Below, in pieces: positions 52,757 through 60,443 of a stretch of 64,000 bases of DNA. A model generated the notes under the pieces. It ran no database searches. It was not told the origin of the DNA and was given only the letters and a program-made list of their open reading frames with translations. The position numbers were made by a program, and so were the translations under genes. This DNA is from JADLCB01 sp964398315 (GTDB lineage Bacteria; Planctomycetota; Phycisphaerae; Tepidisphaerales; Tepidisphaeraceae), in the NCBI GenBank assembly GCA_964398315.1, contig CAYNMV010000019.1, forward strand, positions 1 through 64,000, in the 5' to 3' direction. Each line of letters opens with the position of its first letter. The stretch's first letter is position 1.

Positions 52757-53947
52757 TTGACAGCAATGACCAAGGAACATCCGGAGGCTGACCACACCAC
52801 CCCGCGCCCGGTGTGGGTCTGGCACCTGACGACGCTGGTGGTCTGGGGGTTCGTGCTGGCGCTGTTCCTGCGCTTTTTCAACGCGATCTCGATGATCCTG
52901 CTGGGAGTGCTGGCGGCGGCATCGCTGGCGGCGGCGATGCGCCCGATGATGCGCCTGCTGCCGGGACGGCGCTGGGTGCGCGGGGTGCTGGCCGGCGCCA
53001 CCCCGTTCGTCGTGGCCCTGATCCTGCTCACCGGCATCGGCTGGGTGGTGGCCAAGCCGATCGAGCAGGAACTGAACCGCTGGCCGCAGGCGCGCGAGAG
53101 CCTGGACCACAAACTGGCCGAGTGGAGCGCCATGCTCGGCCTGGAGCAGACCATCAGCGTCGATGGCCTGCTGGGGCAACTGGGCAGTATCGTGGTGAAC
53201 CGCCAGCTCTTTGCCACCACGGCCAATGTCATGACCGCCCTGATCCTCGCGATGGCGTTCATCTTCTTCGGCGCGATCTTCTTCCTGGTCGAGCGTGAAC
53301 AGACACTGACCGAGCCGATCCTGGTGATGCTGCCGCAGCGGCGGCGGGATCAGTTGTGCGGCTTCATCGACGAGCTGGCGCCCAAGCTGCGCTGGTGGGT
53401 GATCGGGACGCTGACGAGCATGATTGTGGTGGGCGTGCTGTCCGGGATCGGCTATCGCATCGCCGGGCTGCAAATGGCGATCCCGCTGGCGGCACTGGCC
53501 GGGGCGGGCGAGATCGTGCCGACGGTCGGGCCGACCTTCGCGTTCCTGGTGGCGCTGCTGTTCGCCATCACCCAGGGAACCAGCACGATCGTGGCGGTGG
53601 TGATCGTGTGGGCGGTGATCCAGACGATCGAATCCTACGTGCTGATCCCCTACGTGATGAAGAAGGCGGTCGAGCTGCCGCCGGTGGTGACGCTGTTCAC
53701 GGTGGTGTTCTGGGGCCACGTCTTCGGCGCGGCGGGGCTGCTCATGGCGATCCCGCTGAACCTGCTGGCGTGGACCGCCCTCAAGCACTTCACCGGCCAT
53801 GGCAAACCACCGGCACCCGAGGGCGAACCACCGCCACCCGACCCAGATGAATCCGCCCCGGGTGCCGGGACATCAACCGACACCGATGAAGACAAACCGC
53901 CGCCGGCAGACCGTGCTGGAAAAGACGCCGACCGCGAAGGGACATGA
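52757..53947 (+). CDS. AI-2E family transporter (TqsA/YdiK-like permease)
   Basis: A 396-residue membrane protein. The GTG/ATG region begins MTAMTKEHPEADHTTPR. Hydrophobic helices follow at HLTTLVVWGFVLALFLRF, VLLGVLAAASLAAAM, TPFVVALILLTGIGWVV, TALILAMAFIFFGAIFFLV, WWVIGTLTSMIVVGVLSGIGYRI, EIVPTVGPTFAFLVALLFAIT and a last pair ending LLMAIPLNLLAWTALKHF. PLAALAGAGEIVPTVGP matches the PLLGLLNFIPYIGP-like signature of the AI-2E family. The C-terminal tail is Pro/Asp-rich and probably disordered. The family includes an AI-2 exporter and ion/proton exchangers; the substrate here cannot be known. Divergently transcribed from gluQ, 130 bp apart. Confidence 0.88.
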   Translation: MTAMTKEHPEADHTTPRPVWVWHLTTLVVWGFVLALFLRFFNAISMILLGVLAAASLAAAMRPMMRLLPGRRWVRGVLAGATPFVVALILLTGIGWVVAKPIEQELNRWPQARESLDHKLAEWSAMLGLEQTISVDGLLGQLGSIVVNRQLFATTANVMTALILAMAFIFFGAIFFLVEREQTLTEPILVMLPQRRRDQLCGFIDELAPKLRWWVIGTLTSMIVVGVLSGIGYRIAGLQMAIPLAALAGAGEIVPTVGPTFAFLVALLFAITQGTSTIVAVVIVWAVIQTIESYVLIPYVMKKAVELPPVVTLFTVVFWGHVFGAAGLLMAIPLNLLAWTALKHFTGHGKPPAPEGEPPPPDPDESAPGAGTSTDTDEDKPPPADRAGKDADREGT

Positions 53948-54077
53948 ATCAAGGTTCATCCCGCCCCGGGGAGCGGCCGGCACCAGGCAGCGGGATCCAA
54001 AGCAGCGCGCCAGGCGACACGAGGCGAAATCAGCACGTGTGCTTCGTGTTGCAGCTTTTGCCCCACGGCAAAAAGAG

Positions 54078-54107
54078 CCGGAGCCTGCGAGAGGTCGCAG
54101 GCTCCGG
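54078..54107 (-). terminator. Rho-independent terminator of the RRM gene
   Basis: A 13-bp perfect stem (54078-54090 with 54095-54107, GAGG loop) read on the minus strand is followed by CTCTTTTTGCC. It lies about 30 bp after the stop of the RRM gene, a textbook intrinsic terminator. Confidence 0.85.
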
Positions 54108-54136
54108 AGTTAGATTGCCTTGATGTTCGCGGGTGC

Positions 54137-54496
54137 TTACCAGCGATCGCGGTCACGGCCACCGCGGCCGCCACCACCACCGTAGCCACCCCGGCCACCG
54201 CCGAAACCGCCGCGGCCACCACCGCCGCCGCCGCCGAAGCTGCGCTGCTCGCGCGGGCGGGCTTCGTTGACGGTCAGGGCACGGCCGCCGTGCTGGGCGC
54301 CGTTGAGGGCTGCAATCGCCGCCGTCGCCTCATCATCGTTGGCCATTTCGACAAACCCGAACCCCTTGCTGCGGCCGGTCTCGCGCTCGGCGATGACTTC
54401 GGCAGAGGTGACAGCGCCGTGCTGGCTGAAGAGCTGCTGCAGCTCCGAGCTGTCGACGGCGTAAGAGAGGTTCCCAACATACAGACGCTTGGCCAT
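54137..54496 (-). CDS. Glycine-rich RRM RNA-binding protein
   Basis: A protein of 119 residues. One RRM (residues 3-80) has RNP2 LYVGNLSY and RNP1 KGFGFVEM, with the usual SELQQLFSQHGAV helix. The tail (85-119) is Gly/Arg-rich with repeats of GGGGRGG and GGYGGGG. Such single-RRM glycine-rich proteins occur in cyanobacteria and planctomycetes and are often cold-induced RNA chaperones. A clear extended -10 promoter about 175 bp upstream and a terminator make it a monocistronic unit with a long leader. Confidence 0.93.
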   Translation of the reverse strand: MAKRLYVGNLSYAVDSSELQQLFSQHGAVTSAEVIAERETGRSKGFGFVEMANDDEATAAIAALNGAQHGGRALTVNEARPREQRSFGGGGGGGRGGFGGGRGGYGGGGGRGGRDRDRW

Positions 54497-54668
54497 CGTG
54501 ATCTCCTTAGATGTATCGATGGACCTGTTGACCCCTAGTTCTGGCTTTCCGGGTCAATTCTGAAAGGGGCCGAACCGTTCCTGGCCCGTGGAGGAGGAGG
54601 CGATGCAATTCCCCTGCTCGAAGCGAAACGATCGAAGAGGTGGACCGACCACATACCTGCCAAGGTGC

Positions 54669-54674
54669 ATTATA
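54669..54674 (-). promoter_or_regulatory. Extended -10 (TGGTATAAT) of the RRM gene
   Basis: Read on the minus strand, TGG-TATAAT gives a perfect -10 with the TGn extension. A weak -35 (GGAAAT-like) lies upstream. It starts transcription roughly 165-170 nt before the RRM start codon. Confidence 0.7.
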
Positions 54675-54858
54675 CCACACTTGCGCTGCGCATTTCCAGC
54701 AAAAAGTAAGAAGGGGCCCGCAGTCACTGGCCGGGCACAACAGCCAGTGAGACGGTCGTTTGTTTGAACAGGAGATGGGGCCGACCATGGATGCAGCGAC
54801 AGCCGCGCGCGGGCCGGGCGCGCTGTGCGTCCGTGGCAGCGCGCAACCCGTGACCACC

Positions 54859-54912
54859 AGCGATGGCCCATCATTCAGCGCTGGCCCATCGTTCAGCGAT
54901 GGCCCATCATTC
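54859..54912. repeat. 18-bp tandem repeat, 3 copies
   Basis: Units of AGCGATGGCCCATCATTC, the middle one with two changes, at 54859-54876, 54877-54894 and 54895-54912. They lie just upstream of the SprT-like start. If translation began further upstream the repeat would encode Ser-Asp/Ala-Gly-Pro-Ser-Phe units. Confidence 0.8.
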
Positions 54913-54951
54913 CATTTGCTTTTCCCGTCCCCCCTCCTACCATCGCCACGC

Positions 54952-55431
54952 ATGAATCTGCATCTCGCGCAGCACCTGGCGCGGACGCTGATGAAAGAGC
55001 ACGGGCTGCTGCAGCGCGGTTGGACGTTCGCGTTCGATCACGCCCGCCGCCGCTTCGGCTCCTGCAACCTGACCCGGAAGCGGATCACGCTTTCGCGGCC
55101 GCTGACGCTGCTCAATTCCGAGGAGCAGGTGCGCGACACCCTGCTGCACGAGATCGCCCACGCGCTCACCCCCGGCGATGGGCATGGCCCGCGCTGGAAG
55201 GCGATGTGCCGCCGCATCGGTGCCCGGCCGCAGCGCTGCTATTACGAGCATGAAGTGGTTGCCCCGCCACGACCGGCAGCGCCGTACCTGCTGGGCTGCC
55301 CGCAATGTGGCTGGTGGGTTGAGCGCCGCCGGCGCACCCATCGTAAACTCGTCTGCCGCTACTGCCGGGCGGCCGTGGTGCTGTGCCGTAACACCGCCGG
55401 CAACCAGGATGAGCGGCAGGAAGTGGCGTGA
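54952..55431 (+). CDS. SprT-like zinc metallopeptidase-domain protein
   Basis: About 159 residues from the ATG at 54952 (MNLHLAQHLARTLMKEHGL). The zinc site is LLHEIAHALTPGDGHGPRWK, the HExxH of SprT proteins with a further His. A C-terminal treble-clef (CPQCGWWVERRRRTH and CRYC) completes the SprT-like fold. SprT/Spartan-like proteins are metallopeptidases; Spartan cleaves DNA-protein crosslinks, while the bacterial role is largely unclear. An in-frame extension to 54760 exists through the 18-bp repeats; I prefer the shorter form, although no ribosome-binding site is evident for either. Confidence 0.82.
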   Translation: MNLHLAQHLARTLMKEHGLLQRGWTFAFDHARRRFGSCNLTRKRITLSRPLTLLNSEEQVRDTLLHEIAHALTPGDGHGPRWKAMCRRIGARPQRCYYEHEVVAPPRPAAPYLLGCPQCGWWVERRRRTHRKLVCRYCRAAVVLCRNTAGNQDERQEVA

Positions 55432-55637
55432 TGACCCGGCGGCCGGGTGATGGGATGCCGGTCCACTCCTGTGGTGCGGGTTGAGCAACCCGTGCTGATG
55501 GCGTCCTCCGCATGGATTGAAAGCCCGTGCCGCGATGAATCGCTCCGGTTCGAGGGGGATGGGTGGAGCGGCCAGGCCCGCGATCGGCCACAGTCTGCAG
55601 CACGATGCATCAGGGCCCGTAGTAAACTCTCGAAGCG

Positions 55638-56018
55638 ATGGTCAGGATCCTCCCCTATCAGCCCCCCTCCGCGCCCCGCCCGAACACGCCGGGGCCGGTT
55701 GGGCCGGTGCTGCTGGCGCTGCCGGGGATGATCTGCTGGGGCGCGTTCCTGCTGCTGCTGGCTCAGCTCATTTCCGGCTCACGAATGTACGGGCTGCTGG
55801 ATTGGGCACTTCACTTACTGGAGCCGCTGCTGCCGCCGCTGGCAGTGTGGCTGAGCCTCTGGGGATTGGCGGCGGTGTGCGCGGTTGTTTCAATCGAGTT
55901 GTATCAGCGTCGGCCCAAGCCGTGGTACGTTCGGTTGAACCTGGCGATCAACATAAGCGGGCTGATTGTCAGCAGCGTGCTGCTGCTGCTGTTCATGCTG
56001 ATCATCCTCTGGAGGTAG
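55638..56018 (+). CDS. Small multi-pass membrane protein
   Basis: A 126-residue protein starting ATG at 55638 (MVRILPYQPPSAPRPN). It has three or four hydrophobic helices: PVLLALPGMICWGAFLLLLAQL, MYGLLDWALHLLEPLLPPLAVWL, LWGLAAVCAVVSIEL and LIVSSVLLLLFMLIILW. No family recognised. The unrelated frame at 55517 overlaps it but shows no protein-like character. Confidence 0.65.
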   Translation: MVRILPYQPPSAPRPNTPGPVGPVLLALPGMICWGAFLLLLAQLISGSRMYGLLDWALHLLEPLLPPLAVWLSLWGLAAVCAVVSIELYQRRPKPWYVRLNLAINISGLIVSSVLLLLFMLIILWR

Positions 56019-56630
56019 GCCATGCGGGGTAAGTGAGCCGGCAGGACTGATCGGCCGGCGGCATCACTAACCTTCGGGGCGGGCGCGTGTCTAGTTCCTT
56101 GGAGGGACGCTGCGCCCATTGGGCGCGCGTACCGATAGCCCATCCGATCTTACCCCTTCCCGCCCAGACATGTTTTCCCATCGATATGATCCACTTGGCG
56201 TGCTTCGGAAGAACCCGCCCGCGGCGACTGCGCGCGTGGTCATGGTGCGTTTTGACGGAACGAACCCAATTGGCCGCGCGGATGGTCGTGGGCAGGTGGA
56301 GGAAACGAACCCAATTCGGTTGGCACCGCACAGGAGACGACCTCGCCCGCTGCGAATGAGCGGAACGAAGCCAATTTTGGCCGTGCGGGACCGCTCGTGG
56401 AGCGCATTGGATGGAACGAACCCATTTGGGTGTGCGGCGGTCCAGGCCAGAACTGGCGGAACGAACCCAATTTCGGTCGATTGCATCCCGCTCAGAGGCA
56501 AAACTGGACGGAACGAACCCAATTTTGGGCGCGCGGGGCGGCTCGGGCCGCGGATGATGGAACCAGCCCATTGGGCCGGATTGGGGGCGCAATTGGTGGA
56601 ACGAAGCCAATTTCGCCGTGTGGCCGATAC
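56019..56630. other. Intergenic region filled by the repeat array
   Basis: No gene. It carries the eight-copy repeat (56256-56615). Before that, 56019-56255 contains nothing recognisable. Confidence 0.65.
56256..56615. repeat. GGAACGAACCCAATTT repeat array, 8 copies
   Basis: Copies begin at 56256, 56300, 56361, 56412, 56457, 56509, 56558 and 56597. Consensus YGGAACGAACCCAATTTYGG with 0-4 changes (for example ACGAAGCC, ACCAGCCC). Start-to-start spacing is 39-61 bp, most near 50. Spacers are unique and G+C-rich. Ends next to ffh. Same family as the cluster at 25038-25172. Confidence 0.85.
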
Positions 56631-58109
56631 CTACCGCCGCTTTTTCTTTTTATTGCGGTCTTTCTTTTCCATGTGGCCGCTGCGCTTGGTGCGGAGCATG
56701 GGGCCGCCGGGCTGGGCCAGAGCGCCCAGGCCGCCGGACATCAGCCCCTTCATCAGCCGCATGCGGTTCATCATGCCCATCCCCCCGACGGCGCGCATCA
56801 TGTCGCGGCTCATCTCGAACTGCTTGATGAACTGCCCGACCTCGCTCACCCCCACCCCCGCGCCGCGGGCGATACGGCGGCGGCGGTTGCCATCCAGCAG
56901 GTCGGTGTTCTTGCGCTCGGCCTTGTTCATCGAGTTATAGATGGCCTCCATCCGGCCCATCTGCTTCTCGACATCGCTGTCTTTCATGTTGACCTGCTTG
57001 GCCAGGTCGCCCATGCCGGGGATCATGCCCATGATCTTGCCCATCGGCCCGAGTTTCCTGACCTGCTTCATCTGGGCGATGAAGTCTTCCAGGGTGAGCT
57101 GGCCCTTCTGCATCTTCTCGGCCAGCTTCTGGGTCTGCTCCTGNNNNNNNNNNAACTTCTCCATCGCCTCGGTGACCAGGCCAACCACATCGCCCATGCC
57201 CAGGATGCGCTGGGCCATGCCTTCTGCGCGGAACTCTTCCAGCCGGTCGAGCTTTTCGCCCACGCCCAGGAACTTCACCGGCTTGCCGGTGACCATCTTG
57301 GCCGACAGCAGGGCGCCGCCGCGGGTGTCGGAGTCAAACTTGGTGAGGATCAGGCCATCCAGCTCGAGCTGTTCGTTAAAGGCCTTGGCGGAGTTGACCG
57401 CATCCTGGCCGGTCATGGCATCGAGGACGAGGAAGACCTGGTGCGGATTGAGCTGGGTGTTGATCTCCTTGAGCTCATCCATGAGCTCCTGGTCGATGGC
57501 CAGCCGGCCGGCGGTGTCGAGGATCACAACATCGCGCCCCTGCTTCCTGGCCTCGTTGATCGCCGCCCGGCAGACCGCCACCGCCGCCCCCTTGGCCACC
57601 TGACCGTGTGGCGCAACCTTGCTCGGATCGGTGTAGACCGGCACCCCTACCTGCTCACCCAGCACGCGGAGCTGCTCCACCGCCGCCGGACGCTGCAGGT
57701 CGGCCGCGGCCATCATCGGGTGATGCCCCTTGCCCAGCAGGTATTTGGCAAGCTTGCCGCAGGTGGTCGTTTTGCCCGATCCCTGCAGGCCGCACATCAT
57801 GATGACCGTCGGCCCGGGCTGGACCATATAGATGCGCGTATCAACCGGTCCCATCAGGTTAACCAGCTCGTCATAGACGATCTTGACCATCAACTGCCCC
57901 GGCTGGAGGCTGTTGATGACTTCCTGGCCGACCGCCTTCTGGATCACGCGGTCGGTGAAATCCTTGACGACCTGGTAATTGACATCCGCTTCCAGCAGCG
58001 CGGTGCGCACCTCGCGCATGGCCTCGCGGACGTTTTCTTCGCTGATCCGCCCGCGTCCGGAAAGCGAACGGAAAACTCCGGTCAATTTTTCGCTGAGTGC
58101 GTCGAGCAT
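56631..58109 (-). CDS. ffh: Signal recognition particle protein Ffh
   Basis: The SRP54 GTPase, about 492 residues, guiding ribosome-nascent chains to FtsY at the membrane. The N domain (MLDALSEKLTGVFRSLSGRG) is followed by the G domain with the P-loop MMCGLQGSGKTTTCGKLA, DTAGRLAIDQELMDEL and TKFDSDTRGG. The M domain is Met-rich (VGGMGMMNRMRLMKGLMSGGLG) and ends in a Lys/Arg tail (DRNKKKKRR). A 10-N gap (57144-57153) lies in the linker between G and M domains; the reading frame matches on both sides. Start ATG at 58109. Upstream, 99 bp separate it from the response regulator stop. The 4.5S RNA gene was not found here. Confidence 0.96.
   Translation of the reverse strand: MLDALSEKLTGVFRSLSGRGRISEENVREAMREVRTALLEADVNYQVVKDFTDRVIQKAVGQEVINSLQPGQLMVKIVYDELVNLMGPVDTRIYMVQPGPTVIMMCGLQGSGKTTTCGKLAKYLLGKGHHPMMAAADLQRPAAVEQLRVLGEQVGVPVYTDPSKVAPHGQVAKGAAVAVCRAAINEARKQGRDVVILDTAGRLAIDQELMDELKEINTQLNPHQVFLVLDAMTGQDAVNSAKAFNEQLELDGLILTKFDSDTRGGALLSAKMVTGKPVKFLGVGEKLDRLEEFRAEGMAQRILGMGDVVGLVTEAMEKXXXXQEQTQKLAEKMQKGQLTLEDFIAQMKQVRKLGPMGKIMGMIPGMGDLAKQVNMKDSDVEKQMGRMEAIYNSMNKAERKNTDLLDGNRRRRIARGAGVGVSEVGQFIKQFEMSRDMMRAVGGMGMMNRMRLMKGLMSGGLGALAQPGGPMLRTKRSGHMEKKDRNKKKKRR
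57144..57153. other. 10-N gap inside ffh
   Basis: Ten N at codons about 319-323 of ffh. Unlike the 100-N gaps, its flanks are not duplicated, and the length keeps the frame, so it may be a true unresolved base run. Confidence 0.8.
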
Positions 58110-58208
58110 CGGTCTTTCTTCGTTAGGTCTGCGACGGCGTTACATCCATGATCGGGAGCCGAATCGGCCATTATACCCGCTTTGCATCCCCCTGCCTAAG
58201 CCGGCGCC

Positions 58209-58805
58209 TCACTCGATCGCCCGCCCGGCACGGCGGTACTCGGCCAGGCGGTAATGCAGCGTGCGGCGGCTGATGCCCAGCTCGGCGGCCGCCGCCGTGC
58301 GGTTGCCACCGTGCCGGCGCAAAGCGCCCAGGATCTGTTGATACTCCGTTTCGGCCAGGGTGGTTCCCGCCGGCTCGGCAGGCGGGGCCGGCCGGGTCTG
58401 GTTGCGGGCCTCGGCGATACGCTGACGGGCGCGGTCCAGGGCCAGCTCCACCTCCCGCAGGTGGCACGGCTTGCTGAGGAACTCCACCACGTCCAGGTGG
58501 ATCGCCCGCTGGGCGGTGGCCAGGTCACCGTAAGCGGTCAGCACGATCACCTGCATGTGCGGCCACGCCTGCCGCACGCGCTCGAACAGCTCCATCCCGC
58601 TCATCAGCGGCAGGTGCAGGTCGAGGATGAGGATATCGGGCGGATCGGCCTGCATCAGCCGCAACGCTTCCTCCGCGCTGCGGGCGGCGGTTGCGGGAAA
58701 GCCCAGCTCCGGCACCACTTCCAGCAGCAGTTCGCGCAGGCGCGGCTCATCCTCCACGATCAACACCCGCAGGACCTTGCTGATGCGCTCATTTGTCTCA
58801 GTCAT
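58209..58805 (-). CDS. RegA/PrrA-type response regulator with Fis-like HTH
   Basis: A 198-residue protein. The receiver (residues about 12-125) has the acidic pocket E18-D19-E20, the phospho-acceptor D62 (LILDLHLPLMSGMELF), T90 and K112. A Pro-rich linker of about 20 residues precedes a Fis-type helix-turn-helix (residues about 150-190: LAETEYQQILGALRRHGGNRTAAAAELGISRRTLHYRL). No AAA+ domain, so it is like RegA/PrrA rather than NtrC and should work with the housekeeping sigma factor. Its start overlaps the end of the sensor kinase gene by 8 bases, so they are a cognate pair. Confidence 0.92.
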   Translation of the reverse strand: MTETNERISKVLRVLIVEDEPRLRELLLEVVPELGFPATAARSAEEALRLMQADPPDILILDLHLPLMSGMELFERVRQAWPHMQVIVLTAYGDLATAQRAIHLDVVEFLSKPCHLREVELALDRARQRIAEARNQTRPAPPAEPAGTTLAETEYQQILGALRRHGGNRTAAAAELGISRRTLHYRLAEYRRAGRAIE

Positions 58806-60324
58806 GCTTCACCTCCTCCGCCGCCGATCCATCCGTGCCCGCCTGTGCCCCCGGCAGGCGCACGACAAACTGGCTGCCGCGCCCCGGCCCGGCGCTGTGG
58901 GCCTCGATGCTGCCACCATGATCCTGGATGATCGCATGCGCCACCGACAGCCCCAGCCCCGTCCCCGGGCGTTCGCCGCGCTTGTCGGTGAAGAATGGCT
59001 CGAAGGCGCGATGGCGCGTGTGCTCATCCATGCCCCGGCCGTTGTCGCTGACAACCAGTTCCACCGCCGTCCCGGCCCGCCGCAGCAACAGGTCCACCTG
59101 TCCGCCCTCCCCCTCCACCGCCTCCAGGGCGTTGATGACCAGGTTCAGCACCACCTGCCGCAACTCCCCTTCGTTGGCGATCACGTTCGTGTCCGCCTGC
59201 GGCTCAACGTTCAGCGCCAGCCGCCGCCCGCCAAACCGCGGCAGCGCGGCAACCGAAGTCACCACCGCCTCGGCCACCTGCGCCAGCGACACCCCCTGGC
59301 GGGCTTCTTCGCCCTGGCGGGCCAGTTTCAGCAGGTGATCGGTGATGCGCTTGCAGCGGAAGGCCTCCTCGCACATCACCCCCAGCGCCTTGCGGACATA
59401 GCCGATGGTGGCCGGATCATCGCCGTGCTCCAGCCGTTGCAGCGAGCGCTCACCATAGCCGGCGATGATGCCCAGTGGATTGTTGATCTCGTGGGCAACC
59501 CCCGCCGCCAGATAGCCCACGCTCGCCAGCCGCTCGGAGCGGATCAACTCACGGCTTGTATCGGCCACGCGCTGCTCCAGATCGCGGTAAAGGCTCTGGA
59601 GCTCATCGGCCATGCGATTGAAATCGCGCGCCAGGGCGGCGAACTCCGCATCTCCGCGCGCCTCGACCCGTTGATCCAGTCCGCCGGCGGCGATGCGCTG
59701 CGCAGCCGCCTGCACACCGGCCAGCGGCCGCATCACCGCCCGGTACAGCCGCAGCCCCATCACCACCGCGAAGCCTGCTCCTGCCGCCGCCAGCGCCAGC
59801 ACGGCGATGAGGGTTGTGCGATGGCGCTGATCGGCGGCCACCTGGCTGGCCTCGATCTCCTGGCGCGTCGCCGCCGACAGGTTCGCCAGCGCATGGAACG
59901 ACCCGGCAAGCAGATGGGCGGCCCGTACGGCCGGATCCGATCCGGTCTCTGGCGATGGCGACAGGGCATCGATCGCTTCGGCCAGGGCAGCGTGGGCCGC
60001 GGCGGCCTTGTCGGCGGTGGCGGCCAGCCACCCGCCGCGCGCCTCCCGCGTCCGCAGTGTCGCCGAGGCCTGGCGCAACGCCTCCCGGGCGCGGGCATGT
60101 GCCAGCGCCCCCCCGCCCGCGGCGGCGGCCGAATCCAGCGCGGCCCGGGCGGCGGCCACGTGCACGCCCGCCTCGTACACATCGCGCAACTGCTCGTTGG
60201 CCCGCAGCGCCACCCCGAAATCCTGGTGCAGCCCCATCAGCCCCCACAGCGCAGATGCACCCAGCAGCACCACCCCCGCCACTATGAACGCGATTTGCCG
60301 GGTGAGTCGTTTACGCAGGGTCAT
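58798..60324 (-). CDS. Membrane sensor histidine kinase
   Basis: A 508-residue protein. TM1 is residues about 11-30, a helical Ala-rich periplasmic sensor (about 31-170) follows, TM2 is about 170-192, and HAMP about 192-245. The dimerisation domain has YLAAGVAHEINNPLG with phospho-acceptor H278. The ATPase domain has an N box (LVINALEAVEG), a G1 box (DNGRGM), an F box (EPFFTDKRGE) and a G2 box (GTGLGLSVA). It should phosphorylate the overlapping response regulator. The sensor domain has no recognisable ligand motif. Confidence 0.93.
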   Translation of the reverse strand: MTLRKRLTRQIAFIVAGVVLLGASALWGLMGLHQDFGVALRANEQLRDVYEAGVHVAAARAALDSAAAAGGGALAHARAREALRQASATLRTREARGGWLAATADKAAAAHAALAEAIDALSPSPETGSDPAVRAAHLLAGSFHALANLSAATRQEIEASQVAADQRHRTTLIAVLALAAAGAGFAVVMGLRLYRAVMRPLAGVQAAAQRIAAGGLDQRVEARGDAEFAALARDFNRMADELQSLYRDLEQRVADTSRELIRSERLASVGYLAAGVAHEINNPLGIIAGYGERSLQRLEHGDDPATIGYVRKALGVMCEEAFRCKRITDHLLKLARQGEEARQGVSLAQVAEAVVTSVAALPRFGGRRLALNVEPQADTNVIANEGELRQVVLNLVINALEAVEGEGGQVDLLLRRAGTAVELVVSDNGRGMDEHTRHRAFEPFFTDKRGERPGTGLGLSVAHAIIQDHGGSIEAHSAGPGRGSQFVVRLPGAQAGTDGSAAEEVKHD

Positions 60325-60443
60325 CGGCCTCTTTCCTACCGGGAAACGGCCCCGGCGAGCAAGAGTTGCACAGATTACCGCCCCGGCGGCGTGATTGGAT
60401 AAAACCGGCAGCCGGCAATTTGTCTGCTGTCAGGAAATACACC

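Larger units (their letters stand above)
54497..54951. other. Leader of the RRM gene and spacer before the SprT-like gene
   Basis: The first ~170 bp are the 5' leader of the minus-strand RRM gene; its length suggests post-transcriptional (temperature) control. The remainder up to 54951 contains the 18-bp triple repeat at 54859-54912. No gene is called. Confidence 0.55.

Noticed and set aside
55517..56032. 171-codon plus-strand frame overlapping the small membrane protein
   Set aside because: Composition is low-complexity Gly/Ala/Arg, whereas the 55638 frame has clear transmembrane helices.
56002..56610. Open frames over the repeat array on both strands
   Set aside because: They consist of repeat translation (NWVRS, GFVPS, TNPI) with no domain; non-coding repeats explain them.
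56256..56615. CRISPR array
   Set aside because: Core repeats are about 16-20 bp, degenerate, irregularly spaced, lack a leader and cas genes.
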